Assembly (NCBI GenBank): GCA_023402395.1
Contig: JAEYGI010000040.1
Location: 310,001-374,000 of the forward strand
Length of the DNA stretch: 64,000 bases
Reading direction: 5' to 3'
Origin: Bacillota bacterium
Lineage (GTDB): Bacteria; Bacillota; UBA4882; UBA8346
Made by a program: the position numbers and the translations under genes. The notes under the pieces were generated by a model, which was given only the letters and a program-made list of their open reading frames with translations, was not told where the DNA came from and did not search any database. Position 1 is the stretch's first letter; each line of letters starts with the position of its first letter. Below are positions 8,718 to 17,202 of this stretch, piece by piece.

Positions 8718-9653
8718 ATGGATGAAATAGAAATACCTTGCTTTCCTAACGATTGGCAACAGATCCGTTGCGTTGCCGAGGTTAATTTCCAAAGCCAAGT
8801 TCCACCGGGGGGCTGTTTCCGGTTGATCCTGACTGTGACCGGCGCGGGGATCGTTACCATCGGCGAGCAAAGGTTCGCTTTCACCTCACCGACGCTTTTC
8901 TGCCTCAATGAACAGGAATCGGTAGCGCTGGTGACCTCCGGAACGATCGAAACCAATGAGTTTCATTTTCATCCCGATTGGTTGCATCAGGATTCTTCCT
9001 TCATCAACCTGCGGACCCCGGGGTTCTTCAGTGACCACGGCCGCAAGAATCAGGATTTATACCTGCTCCTTCCATTTCTGGACCGTTCAGCCGGATATCG
9101 CGGACATCTTCAGTGCACCCCCGAGACACTGCTCGGCTTGCGAAACGCTTTTAATGCCACCCGGAATCAGTTAACCGGGAGACCGGACCAATTTTGGCCG
9201 TACCGGAGCCGTTCGTACCTGTTGCAGGCCTTAATCATGGTCTTTGACGTCTATACCATGGGCGGGGCCGAACCGGCGGCCAGTCCGGTCGAAGAGAAGG
9301 GATGGTTACGGTCGGACACCGATCAGACCATCAATGAGGTCATCGCCTATCTCCACAATCATTACGCCGAAGAGATTCAGATTGCCTTTTTGGAACGGCG
9401 TTTTGGGTTGAACCGGACCACTCTGGCCGAACGGTTCAAAGAAGCCACCGGCCAGTCGATCATGAGCTATTTGCGGGGATTGCGGTTGAAAACCGCCGCC
9501 AGCCTGTTGCAGGAGACCTATGTCCCGGTCGGTGAAATCTGTGAGCGGGTCGGATTCGGAGATCTCAGCCATTTCGGGCGGGTCTTCAAGGAGGAGTTTT
9601 CCCTGACGCCCAAGGAGTATCGGGACCGGTTTTGCTGGATGTATCGAAATTAG
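8718..9653 (+). CDS. AraC-family transcriptional regulator
   Basis: 311 residues. The N-terminal half has a cupin-like sensor pattern (GGCFRLILTVTGAG, then TNEFHFHPDWLH), and the last 100 residues form the double helix-turn-helix of AraC proteins: LERRFGLNRTTLAERFKEAT followed by VGEICERVGFGDLSHFGRVF and the closing TPKEYRDR. Such proteins usually sense a sugar or related ligand and activate nearby operons. It precedes the galactose operon by about 230 bp, but the intervening terminator argues that it is transcribed separately. Effector and targets unknown. Confidence 0.88.
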   Translation: MDEIEIPCFPNDWQQIRCVAEVNFQSQVPPGGCFRLILTVTGAGIVTIGEQRFAFTSPTLFCLNEQESVALVTSGTIETNEFHFHPDWLHQDSSFINLRTPGFFSDHGRKNQDLYLLLPFLDRSAGYRGHLQCTPETLLGLRNAFNATRNQLTGRPDQFWPYRSRSYLLQALIMVFDVYTMGGAEPAASPVEEKGWLRSDTDQTINEVIAYLHNHYAEEIQIAFLERRFGLNRTTLAERFKEATGQSIMSYLRGLRLKTAASLLQETYVPVGEICERVGFGDLSHFGRVFKEEFSLTPKEYRDRFCWMYRN

Positions 9654-9690
9654 GTCTGGGAGTGCGGAGATTCATTGACTGTTTGAGGGA

Positions 9691-9720
9691 AAACCGTCCG
9701 GTAGCGGACGGTTTTTTTAT
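9691..9720 (+). terminator. Intrinsic terminator after the AraC-type gene
   Basis: Perfect 10-bp stem AAACCGTCCG / CGGACGGTTT with a GTAG loop, followed by a run of T residues. Confidence 0.92.
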
Positions 9721-9759
9721 TAGGAAACCCATGGAAGCGTCTGGGGATGTCGGGCCGTT

Positions 9760-9846
9760 CTTTCGTTTGCTTTCGCTTTCAGTGTGGAGGAGTGGCAAGA
9801 CGAAAGAAAACGAAAGAAAACGAAAGCAATTGACAACAAACGAAAG
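9760..9846. promoter_or_regulatory. Phased operator array for the DeoR-type regulator
   Basis: CTTTCG occurs at 9760 and 9770, and its reverse complement CGAAAG at 9801, 9811, 9821 and 9841. Copies within each block are spaced 10 or 20 bp, so they face the same side of the helix. Repeats of CTTTCG/CGAAAG resemble the operators of DeoR-family sugar repressors such as AgaR. The last copies overlap the promoter at 9830-9858, so the array probably mediates autorepression of the DeoR-galT-galK operon. Confidence 0.75.
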
Positions 9847-9858
9847 CAAACGTAAAAT
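9830..9858 (+). promoter_or_regulatory. Sigma-A promoter of the DeoR-galT-galK operon
   Basis: Consensus -35 TTGACA (9830-9835), 17-bp spacer, and -10 TAAAAT (9853-9858). One CGAAAG operator unit lies within the spacer. Confidence 0.85.
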
Positions 9859-9879
9859 AGAGATGGAGGTGAGCGGCGG

Positions 9880-10641
9880 ATGTTTGTCGAAGAACGCCGG
9901 ACGCAAATTCTAAATATTCTGAATAACCAAGGCCGTTGCCTGGTTGGAGATCTGGCCCGGGAACTAGATGTGACCGAGGTCACGATTCGGCAAGATTTAA
10001 TTTTTCTGGAACGGCAAGGCTTGCTTCGCCGGACTCACGGCGGGGCCATGCTCAACCAGGGGATCGGTTATGAACGGCCATTTCGGGATGAGGAGCCTTC
10101 TTTCAAGGCGGAAAAGGAACGAATCGCCGAGTCCGCTCTTAGCTTGATTAATGAAGGCGATACGATCATCCTGGATGTGGGAACCACCCTTACCGAGCTG
10201 GCCAGGAAGCTTTCTTCCCTGAAAAAATTGACGGTAATCACCAATAGTCTCAATATCGCGGTAATCCTGGAGGAATGTCCGGAGATCACCACGGTGGTCA
10301 CCGGAGGGACCCTCCGTTCGACCCAGCATTCGCTGGTCAATCCTTTCGCCGGACTGGTGCTGGAGCGGATCCATGCCGACTTGGCCTTCATCGGCGTGGC
10401 CGGGATTGAGGCCGAGCATGGGCTGACCAATGTCAATATTCCCGAGGCCGAGATGAAGGCGGAGTTTATCCGGAGAGCCCGGCGCCGGGTGGTGCTGGCC
10501 GATTCCAGAAAAGTGGGCAAGATGACCATGGCCAAGGTTGCTGACGTGACCGAGGTCGACCTGTTAATCACCGACACCAAGGCCGACCCGGCCGAAGTGG
10601 AGCGCCTCCGGGACCGGGGACTGGAAGTCAGAATGGTGTGA
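9880..10641 (+). CDS. DeoR-family transcriptional repressor
   Basis: 253 residues. N-terminal winged helix-turn-helix: RRTQILNILNNQGRC, LARELDVTEVTIRQDL, then GLLRRTHGGAM, the DeoR signature. The C-terminal sensor domain has DVGTTLTELARKL, TNSLNIAVIL and VLADSRKVGK, typical of proteins that bind phosphorylated sugars. It lies first in an operon with galT and galK and behind an array of CGAAAG operators, so it most likely represses galactose catabolism and itself. The effector (for example galactose 1-phosphate or another sugar phosphate) is inferred. Confidence 0.92.
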   Translation: MFVEERRTQILNILNNQGRCLVGDLARELDVTEVTIRQDLIFLERQGLLRRTHGGAMLNQGIGYERPFRDEEPSFKAEKERIAESALSLINEGDTIILDVGTTLTELARKLSSLKKLTVITNSLNIAVILEECPEITTVVTGGTLRSTQHSLVNPFAGLVLERIHADLAFIGVAGIEAEHGLTNVNIPEAEMKAEFIRRARRRVVLADSRKVGKMTMAKVADVTEVDLLITDTKADPAEVERLRDRGLEVRMV

Positions 10642-10719
10642 AGCCGCATGGGAACCATTGCGGCGTATTGAGGAAACAATATGTTCTTCACCTGGCTTTG
10701 AAATGAAAGGGGTTTAGCC

Positions 10720-10866
10720 ATGGAACGGGACGAGCTGAATGAATACATTAAACGGATCATTACCCTGCCGGACGGCCGATATCTGATCTATTACGACTTT
10801 TTGGCGCCGGGCCGGATAGCGGCGGGTGACCGGGAATCTGAACAAAACAAATCCGAGGAGCGATAA
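10720..10866 (+). CDS. Small 48-aa protein preceding galT
   Basis: ATG at 10720 with AAAGGGG at good spacing; reads MERDELNEYIKRIITL, then PDGRYLIYYDF, and ends in a charged tail at TAA 10864-10866. It stops 2 bp before the galT ATG, so it would be translated within the operon. No family recognised; its tidy ribosome site and position make it a credible gene or a coupled leader peptide. Confidence 0.6.
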   Translation: MERDELNEYIKRIITLPDGRYLIYYDFLAPGRIAAGDRESEQNKSEER

Positions 10867-10868
10867 TC

Positions 10869-11858
10869 ATGTCCGAATTACGCTGGCATCCATTTCTGGA
10901 AGAATGGGTGATCACGGCCACCCACCGTCAGGAACGGACCTTTCTGCCGCCGGCCGATTATTGTCCGCTCTGTCCCACCAAGCCGGGTGGGTTTCCCACC
11001 GAGATCCCCCGGGAAGATTTTGATATCGTCGTTTTTGAGAATAAATTTCCTTCGCTGCAAAAAAAACCGCCCGCGCCGGCGGTGGAAGCATTGAGCGTGG
11101 CCCCGGTTGCTCCGGCTCAGGGAATTTGCGAAGTCGTGGTCTATTCCTCCGAACATGCCGGTTCGCTGGCGGCCATGTCTTTAGAACGGATTCGCAACCT
11201 AATCCGGGTCTGGCAGGATCGCTACCAGGAATTGGGGAGCCGGGACTTTGTAAAGTCGATCCTGATCTTCGAGAACAAAGGCGAGGCGGTCGGGGTGACC
11301 TTGCATCATCCCCACGGCCAGATTTACGCCTTTCCCTATATCCCTCCCAAGCTTGAGAAGGAGTTGGATGCAGCGGCGAAGCACTACCAAAAGCACGGGT
11401 CCTGTCTCTTTTGCGATACGCTTCGGGACGAGCGCAGCGACGGCCGCCGGATCGTACTGGAGGGAGAGCGTTTCGTGGTCTTTGTTCCATTCTTCGCCCG
11501 TTATCCGTATGAGGTTTATCTAGCGCCCAAGAATCATCAGGCCTCCATCGCCGAGCTGAACGCGGCGGACCGGGAAGAGCTGGCCAGGGTGTTAAAAGGG
11601 CTCCTGATGAAGTACGACGCGTTGTTCGGTTTCTCTTTTCCCTATATCATGGCTTGTCACCAAGCTCCGACCGACGGCGGCGAGTATCCGCATTATCATT
11701 GGCATTTCGAGTTTTACCCGCCCCACCGCACCGCCGCCAAACTCAAGTTCCTGGCCGGTTGCGAAGCGGGGGCCGGCAGCTACATCAACGACACATTGGC
11801 GGAAGAGAAAGCGGCCGAGCTACGGGCCGTCGGCCCGCAAAGCCTGTCGGACTTTTAG
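10869..11858 (+). CDS. galT: Galactose-1-phosphate uridylyltransferase
   Basis: 329 residues, HIT-superfamily transferase that exchanges UMP between UDP-glucose and galactose 1-phosphate in the Leloir pathway. It has the metal cysteines CPLCPTKPGG near 36, the nucleophile region HHPHGQIYAFPY near 145-156 (catalytic His of HPH), CLFCDT near 180, and the second metal/substrate site HYHWHFEFYPP near 275. GAGGAG lies before the ATG. galK follows 12 bp later. No galE is in the window. Confidence 0.96.
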   Translation: MSELRWHPFLEEWVITATHRQERTFLPPADYCPLCPTKPGGFPTEIPREDFDIVVFENKFPSLQKKPPAPAVEALSVAPVAPAQGICEVVVYSSEHAGSLAAMSLERIRNLIRVWQDRYQELGSRDFVKSILIFENKGEAVGVTLHHPHGQIYAFPYIPPKLEKELDAAAKHYQKHGSCLFCDTLRDERSDGRRIVLEGERFVVFVPFFARYPYEVYLAPKNHQASIAELNAADREELARVLKGLLMKYDALFGFSFPYIMACHQAPTDGGEYPHYHWHFEFYPPHRTAAKLKFLAGCEAGAGSYINDTLAEEKAAELRAVGPQSLSDF

Positions 11859-11870
11859 GAGGTAAGGAAA

Positions 11871-13049
11871 TTGAGTCAGCGTTATGGAGAGCAAGAGATC
11901 GCGGCCCAATTGGAGAAGATCTTTGGAGCGGGTGACGGACCGATCGCGGTCGGAAGGGCGCCGGGCCGGGTCAACCTCATCGGTGAACACACCGATTACA
12001 ATGACGGGTTTGTCTTTCCGATGGCCATTGATTTTGAGATGCGGATGGCCGGCCGGAAGCGGGCTGATCGGATGGTGCGGATCTACAGTCAAGAATACCA
12101 GCGGGTCGTGGAGTTTTCGCTGGATAACATCACCTTTGACGGGGGAGAGCAGTGGAGCAATTATCCGCGGGGCGTGCTCTCGGAATTGCAGGAAGCCGGG
12201 CTTGAGCTGCCAGGGATGGACCTGGCCTTTTCCGGAAACATTCCGCAAGGCGCCGGACTTAGTTCGTCGGCCGCACTGGAGGTGGTCACCGCGGTCATCG
12301 CCCGGGAACTAGCCGGGTTTACCTTCGATGACCCCAAGCTGGCCCGTCTCTGTCAGCGGGCTGAGAATGAGTTCGTGGGAATGAAGTGCGGGATCATGGA
12401 TCCCTTCATCTCGTTGATGGGCCGGAAAGGTCACGCCCTCTTTTTGGACTGCCGTTCCCTGGAGTTCCGTCATATCCCTTTGACGCTAGGGGATTACCGA
12501 GTGGTTATTTGCAAGAGCGGAGTCAAGCACTCGCTGGTGGATTCGGAATATAACGTCCGCCGTCGCCAGTGCGAGGAGGGTGTGGCGGTTCTCAGCAAAC
12601 GGTTCTGGGAGGTCTGGGCGTTGCGCGACGTCACCCTGGAACAGCTGGAACGCTGCCGACCGGAGCTGGATCCGGTGATCTACCGGCGCTGCCGGCATAT
12701 TGTGGAGGAAAACGAGCGGGTTGTTGAAAGTGTGGCGGCGTTGACCGCAGGCGATTTGGCCCGGTTCGGCGGGTTGATGAACGCCTCCCATGATTCGCTG
12801 CGCGATCTGTATGAGGTGAGCTGTCCAGAGATCGACCGGTTGGTGGAGTTGGCGCGATCCGTACCAAGGGTGTTGGGTTCAAGAATGACTGGGGGCGGCT
12901 TTGGCGGCTGCACCGTCAATCTAGTGGCGGAGTCGGCCATTCCGGAGTTTGAACGGATGGTATTGGAACCCTACCGGAAGGAGACCGGGATCGAACCGGA
13001 ATTCTATATCAGCACCCCGGCCGCGGGGGCCAAGATTCTTTTTAAATAA
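11871..13049 (+). CDS. galK: Galactokinase
   Basis: 392 residues, GHMP kinase that phosphorylates galactose at C1. The galactokinase signature GRVNLIGEHTDYNDG is near 31-45, the ATP-binding loop PQGAGLSSSAALEV near 125-138, and the third motif TGGGFGGCTVNLV near 340-352. The start is TTG at 11871, placed directly behind AGGAGGTAAGG. It is the last gene of the DeoR-galT-galK operon; tRNA-Ala follows with its own promoter. Confidence 0.96.
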   Translation: MSQRYGEQEIAAQLEKIFGAGDGPIAVGRAPGRVNLIGEHTDYNDGFVFPMAIDFEMRMAGRKRADRMVRIYSQEYQRVVEFSLDNITFDGGEQWSNYPRGVLSELQEAGLELPGMDLAFSGNIPQGAGLSSSAALEVVTAVIARELAGFTFDDPKLARLCQRAENEFVGMKCGIMDPFISLMGRKGHALFLDCRSLEFRHIPLTLGDYRVVICKSGVKHSLVDSEYNVRRRQCEEGVAVLSKRFWEVWALRDVTLEQLERCRPELDPVIYRRCRHIVEENERVVESVAALTAGDLARFGGLMNASHDSLRDLYEVSCPEIDRLVELARSVPRVLGSRMTGGGFGGCTVNLVAESAIPEFERMVLEPYRKETGIEPEFYISTPAAGAKILFK

Positions 13050-13075
13050 AAATCGAGCATACCGCAATTTGGTTA

Positions 13076-13105
13076 TTGACATTCCGGGGTCTCCTTTGGT
13101 ATTAT
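13076..13105 (+). promoter_or_regulatory. Promoter of tRNA-Ala
   Basis: -35 TTGACA (13076-13081), 18-bp spacer, -10 TATTAT (13100-13105), about 29 bp before the tRNA. Confidence 0.75.
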
Positions 13106-13133
13106 ATTATATGTCACTGAAACACGTGGCAAC

Positions 13134-13209
<76 letters not shown>

Positions 13210-13222
13210 AACAAAACAATGG

Positions 13223-13252
13223 AAAACTCGCTAAAAACAGCGAGTTTTTTGT
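13223..13252 (+). terminator. Intrinsic terminator of tRNA-Ala
   Basis: Stem AAAACTCGCT / AGCGAGTTTT with a 6-nt loop, then a T-rich tail. Confidence 0.9.
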
Positions 13253-13391
13253 TTTGTTTGGAAGTCTGAAGAATGAAGGGTGAAGTGTGAAATTTAAATA
13301 AGTGGAATAGCCAAAACCATATTATTCCGGGAAGAGCGGCGGCGCTTTCGGGCCGGCTGCGTAGAAGGCCGTTACAATAGTAGCCCGACTC

Positions 13392-13895
13392 GCCGTCCGC
13401 GGAGCGGGAGGCGCTCCGGTTGATCGGGGAATTGGATCGGTTGGAGCGGGAGCCGCGTTAATTGGGGGAAAGCCCGCTTCATCTGGAGCAAGAGCCGCTT
13501 CAGGTGATCCGGGAGTCAGATCAGTTGGAACGGGTGTTGCTCCAGATGGATATATTGGATCTTCATTTGAAGGAACTGTCGCTTCAAGTGGAAATTTTGG
13601 ATCTTCATTTGAAGGAAGAGTTTCTCCAGATGGAAATATTAGAGCTTCATTTGAAGGAAGTGTTGCGCCAGAACGAAAAAGTATTGCTTCAGTTGGAGCA
13701 ATACTTTTTTCATATGGATAAGGGGTTGCTCCAATTGGAGGAAGTGTCGCTCCAGATGATCGGGGAGGCGCTTCAGATGGAAAAAGTGTTGCACCAATTG
13801 AAGCGACTATTGCTCCAATTGGTGAGGGAGCCGCTCCAAAGGATCGGGAAGCCGGATCGGCCAAAGATTGGGCTCCGCCGGTTGAAGCGGGGATT
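13392..13895. repeat. 21-bp tandem repeat array A (24 units)
   Basis: Twenty-four consecutive 21-bp units can be laid out from 13392 to 13895 without any insertion or deletion, each close to GCTCCANTTGGARNAAGTGTT. The first 12 bp form a palindromic core (for example CTCCAATTGGAG or CTTCATTTGAAG). Because 21 is a multiple of 3, several frames stay open: the plus frame 13462-13992 gives 7-residue repeats like EVLLQLE (coiled-coil-like), and the minus frame 13322-13864 gives repeats like GATLPSN. Neither has a convincing ribosome site. Degenerate units may continue on both sides. Confidence 0.88.
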
Positions 13896-14396
13896 TTTGG
13901 TTGTGGCGGGAATTTCGGAACTACTGATCAAGCTGATTTACTTGATTCCGGTGAGGTTGAGGGTTACCTTTGATCAAACAAGAGTTAATTAGTTGTTAGT
14001 TGTAGTCAGAAAAATCGACGGTTACAAAGTCAAAATCAATTACAGTTGCTAAGGCCTAACTTTGATTCCCTTTTAAAAGGAAATTACCGAAAAAAAGAGA
14101 AATTAGCAATAGATCATGGCATATAGGGATAAGGATAAAATAAGAGGAAATCCGGGATGATGACCCGTTAACGGCCAATGATCCGATCCATCTGGTAAAC
14201 GGCCGGCTGGACCTAAAGGGTTGGAAGCATGGCAGATCTTGAGATTGAACGGCCAGAGCTGTTTTGATTGACCCCAGTTGCTTTTTATACGAGCCTGGCT
14301 AACCTGGTTCAGACCGCTGCATTCGTCATCGGTTCTTATACTCTCAGCAGCATCTATACCCTTTGTGAAATCGTTTTGGCGATTGTTTCGAGGTAA
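13896..14396. other. Intergenic region before the sensor kinase
   Basis: About 500 bp without a gene. It begins with possible decayed units of repeat array A. A small inverted repeat TTCCCTTTTAAAAGGAA lies near 14067-14083. No clear promoter is seen; GAGGT precedes the kinase ATG. Confidence 0.5.
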
Positions 14397-15626
14397 ATGA
14401 TGAGCTTTCCGCAAGCCAACTTGACAACGGACGAAAAAACCGAAATTACCATTACCCGGTTATTATATTTAATCTTATGGATTGGGACGGGTTTAATTGT
14501 TGCAAAAAACCCTGAGAAATGCTGGCTGCTGTTATTCCTTGCCGGCCTGTTGGTTATATCGGTAACGGTTCGCCGGGCCGTCATCTATGATTCATCCCGG
14601 TATTTGAATCTCGGTAAATTCAACTTCATCTTGGATCTAATATTGATCTTCGCTATAGAGTATAATGACAACAGCTTTTTCGCTCATCTATTTTATCTGG
14701 TATTAATCATCGATGCTTCATTGACATATTCAACCGTTTTTACCGGTGCGCTCGTTTTAGTTGGTTTTGTTCTCCATGGCTTGGCCAGATACATTTACTT
14801 TCAATCGCCGAATTTCTCCTCTTTTGTTCCACGGCTCCTGATTGATTTATTGATTTTTGCAGGCACCTATATCCTGATGATCTTTATCCGCTATCAGATT
14901 CAACAGAAAGAACATTTGCGACAAGTGATGGTTGAGTTAAAAATTAAAACCAAAGAGCTGGAAAAAACCTATCAAAAATTAAAAGAAGCCTCCATGGAGT
15001 TGGAAGATCTTACGGTCTTGCGGGAACGAAACCGGATTGCCCGGGAAATTCATGACACGGTCGGTCACACTTTGACCACGGTGTTACTGGAACTGGAGGC
15101 CGGAGAACGTTTGATCCCGATTGACCCCGCCCTGGCGAAAGCCAAAATGAAACTGGCCAAAAGCCAAATCCGCAAAGGCCTGAATGATATCCGCGCCTCC
15201 GTTGAAACGCTTAATTCCGGAAAGGAAATGATGGACTTTATTTCTTCAATTAAATTATTGATTCATGAAACAATGATCCATGGCGATATTTATATCCGTT
15301 ACCGAATTGATGAATTGCCCCGGCTCGCCCCTGAACAGGAAAAAGCGCTCTATCGCGCCCTTCAAGAAGGCATAACCAACGGAATTCGCCATGGAAAAAG
15401 CACCGCCTTTGTATTCACTCTCAAAAGGACTGAAAAATGGATTGAATTTCTGCTTCAGGATAATGGGGCCGGCGCTGAACAGCTTATTCCCGGTTTTGGT
15501 TTGACAACCATGGAAGAACGGATCAAAGAACTGGGAGGCATTTTCAACGTTGATTCCAAACCAAGGGAAGGATGCATGATTCATATCTCATTACCGTTAC
15601 AGGAGGTTCCTGGTTATGCCGGTTAA
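14397..15626 (+). CDS. Sensor histidine kinase, NarL/LiaS type (HisKA_3)
   Basis: 409 residues. The N-terminal ~180 residues hold about five to six hydrophobic segments with little periplasmic sequence, so it may sense a membrane signal. A coiled linker (KTKELEKTYQKLKEAS) leads to the dimerisation motif REIHDTVGHTLTTVL, whose His near 218 is the phosphorylation site. The C-terminal ATPase has DNGAGAEQLIPGFGLTTMEERI. The response regulator gene overlaps its 3' end by 11 bp, so the pair is coupled. The ATG at 14400 is an equally possible start. Confidence 0.9.
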   Translation: MMSFPQANLTTDEKTEITITRLLYLILWIGTGLIVAKNPEKCWLLLFLAGLLVISVTVRRAVIYDSSRYLNLGKFNFILDLILIFAIEYNDNSFFAHLFYLVLIIDASLTYSTVFTGALVLVGFVLHGLARYIYFQSPNFSSFVPRLLIDLLIFAGTYILMIFIRYQIQQKEHLRQVMVELKIKTKELEKTYQKLKEASMELEDLTVLRERNRIAREIHDTVGHTLTTVLLELEAGERLIPIDPALAKAKMKLAKSQIRKGLNDIRASVETLNSGKEMMDFISSIKLLIHETMIHGDIYIRYRIDELPRLAPEQEKALYRALQEGITNGIRHGKSTAFVFTLKRTEKWIEFLLQDNGAGAEQLIPGFGLTTMEERIKELGGIFNVDSKPREGCMIHISLPLQEVPGYAG

Positions 15627-16257
15627 CATCATGATTGTGGATGACCAACCGTTATTTAGAGACGGGTTAAAAACTGTCCTGGATTTGGAGAAAGATATCA
15701 GCGTCACCGCCACAGCGGCAAATGGCAAAGAAACGCTTTTATCTCTGAATCCAAACGCACTTCCGGATTTAATACTACTTGATGTGCGGATGCCTGAAAT
15801 GGATGGGGTTGAGACTGTTAAGTACATTAAGGAAACTTATCCCGAAATCAAGGTGCTGATGTTGACGACTTTCAATGATGAAGAATATGTCATTGAGGCC
15901 TTGGCTAACGGAGCCAACGGATATGTACTGAAAGATATGGAAATCGAAAAATTGGTGGAAGCGATTCATGATGCCGTCCATGAAAAAATGGTATTGCCGC
16001 CCTCGGTCGCGGCAAAACTCGCTCAAGGGTTGCATAAAATTGTCCCGCAAAAACCAGGCCCGGCTTTGGCCGAATTGTCGGAACGGGAAAAGGAAATAGC
16101 CACCATGCTGAGCCAGGGTTTTTCCAATAAACAAATTGCGATGGCGCTGTTTATTTCGGAAGGCACGGTTCGCAACTATATCAGTACTATTTATAGCAAG
16201 ATCGGGGTTAATGACCGGACCAATGCCGTATTATTTTTCAAAAACCAAGGCTTGTGA
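15616..16257 (+). CDS. Response regulator, NarL/LuxR family
   Basis: 213 residues. Receiver domain with MIVDDQPLFRDGL at the start, phosphoacceptor Asp near 56 in LLDVRMPEMDG, and the switch lysine in GYVLKDME near 105. The C-terminal LuxR helix-turn-helix reads LSEREKEIATMLSQGFSNKQIA, then EGTVRNYISTIYSKIGV. AGGAGG precedes the ATG. It should be phosphorylated by the overlapping kinase and probably controls the ABC genes that follow. Confidence 0.93.
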   Translation: MPVNIMIVDDQPLFRDGLKTVLDLEKDISVTATAANGKETLLSLNPNALPDLILLDVRMPEMDGVETVKYIKETYPEIKVLMLTTFNDEEYVIEALANGANGYVLKDMEIEKLVEAIHDAVHEKMVLPPSVAAKLAQGLHKIVPQKPGPALAELSEREKEIATMLSQGFSNKQIAMALFISEGTVRNYISTIYSKIGVNDRTNAVLFFKNQGL

Positions 16258-16302
16258 CGGCCGGTTCACGACATGTCAGTATCGATTACACAGGAGAAAA
16301 TA

Positions 16303-16983
16303 ATGATCGAGGCCAGAAATTTAAATCTTATTTATGGCAATGAACGAAATGACCAGCTTTATGCGCTTCGCGACATCAACTTTTTGGCTAACCATCGGGA
16401 AATGGTGGGACTGATTGGTCCGTCCGGCAGCGGTAAAAGTTCCTTGCTCTATATTCTGTCAGGGCTTAAAAAGCCCACTTCCGGTACGGTCTATTATCAG
16501 AATAACTCTTTGGAAACGCTATCTTTTAATGACTTGGCGGCACTCCGGCGCCAAGACTATGGATTTATCTTTCAACGTCATTTTTTAATCGATTATTTAA
16601 ATGTCATCGATAATGTTTTGGCCGTGGTCAACCAAAACGCACCCTCCTGGAAAAAGGCGGCGATGGACTGTCTGGAAATGCTGGGTATCGCCGAGCTGGC
16701 CGATAAGAAAACCTGGCAAATGTCAGTCGGCCAGCGCCAAAAAGTGGCCATTGCCCGTGCTTTGGTGAATCAGCCGAAAATTATCTTCGCCGATGAGCCC
16801 ACTGCTTCGCTCGACCATGACAATGCCCGGATGGTGATGGATATTTTGGCGCGGTTAAAAGGCCAGACGACTATCTTGGTGGCGACCCATGATTATTCGA
16901 TCTTAGATCAAACCGACCGGGTGGTACACATGTGGGATGGCCGTATTATCAAGACTACTCCTCCATCAAGCCTTTCCATATAA
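16303..16983 (+). CDS. ABC transporter ATP-binding protein, MacB/LolD type
   Basis: 226 residues from the ATG at 16303, preferred over 16273 because CAGGAG lies just upstream of it. Walker A GPSGSGKSS, Q-loop FQRHFLIDYLNV, signature SVGQRQKVAIARAL, Walker B IIFADEPTASLDHD. ATPases of this group pair with FtsX-like permeases to move lipids, peptides or antibiotics, or to drive signalling. Two such permeases are encoded downstream at 18655 and 19806, separated by a lipoprotein gene, and are the likely partners. Confidence 0.9.
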   Translation: MIEARNLNLIYGNERNDQLYALRDINFLANHREMVGLIGPSGSGKSSLLYILSGLKKPTSGTVYYQNNSLETLSFNDLAALRRQDYGFIFQRHFLIDYLNVIDNVLAVVNQNAPSWKKAAMDCLEMLGIAELADKKTWQMSVGQRQKVAIARALVNQPKIIFADEPTASLDHDNARMVMDILARLKGQTTILVATHDYSILDQTDRVVHMWDGRIIKTTPPSSLSI

Positions 16984-16999
16984 CCAAAAATCTACATCA

Positions 17000-17060
17000 A
17001 TGCCATTTTATTAATTACTCAGGTCTTGATTTGAGTGAATTAGAAAATGGCATTTTTTAT
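17000..17060 (+). terminator. Intrinsic terminator after the ABC ATPase
   Basis: Long stem: ATGCCATTTT pairs with AAAATGGCAT, and an inner stem AATTACTCA pairs with TGAGTGAATT with one bulge; TTTTTT follows. It separates the kinase-regulator-ATPase operon from the lipoprotein gene. Confidence 0.8.
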
Positions 17061-17086
17061 TTATAATTTTCTTTGGTATTTTAATT

Positions 17087-17098
17087 TGTCATATGACA
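17087..17098. promoter_or_regulatory. Palindrome upstream of the repeat lipoprotein
   Basis: TGTCATATGACA, a perfect 12-bp palindrome about 105 bp before the lipoprotein start, with a further half-site TATGACA near 17113. Candidate operator; the binding protein is unknown. Confidence 0.4.
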
Positions 17099-17202
17099 CA
17101 AATCATCATTTTTATGACAAAATTTATGATTTCTGTAATTACAAAAATTTGCACTAATGTTATATTCTTAATCTAAACCTTTTCAAGGAGGAAGAAAATG
17201 TT

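Noticed and set aside
13322..13864. 180-codon minus-strand frame with GATLPSN-like repeats
   Set aside because: Same reason; no signal peptide and no ribosome site.
13462..13992. 176-codon plus-strand frame with heptad repeats (EVLLQLE-like)
   Set aside because: It is a by-product of the 21-bp repeat: other frames and the opposite strand are equally open, and no ribosome site precedes it. Kept as a possible reading under array A, not called as a gene.
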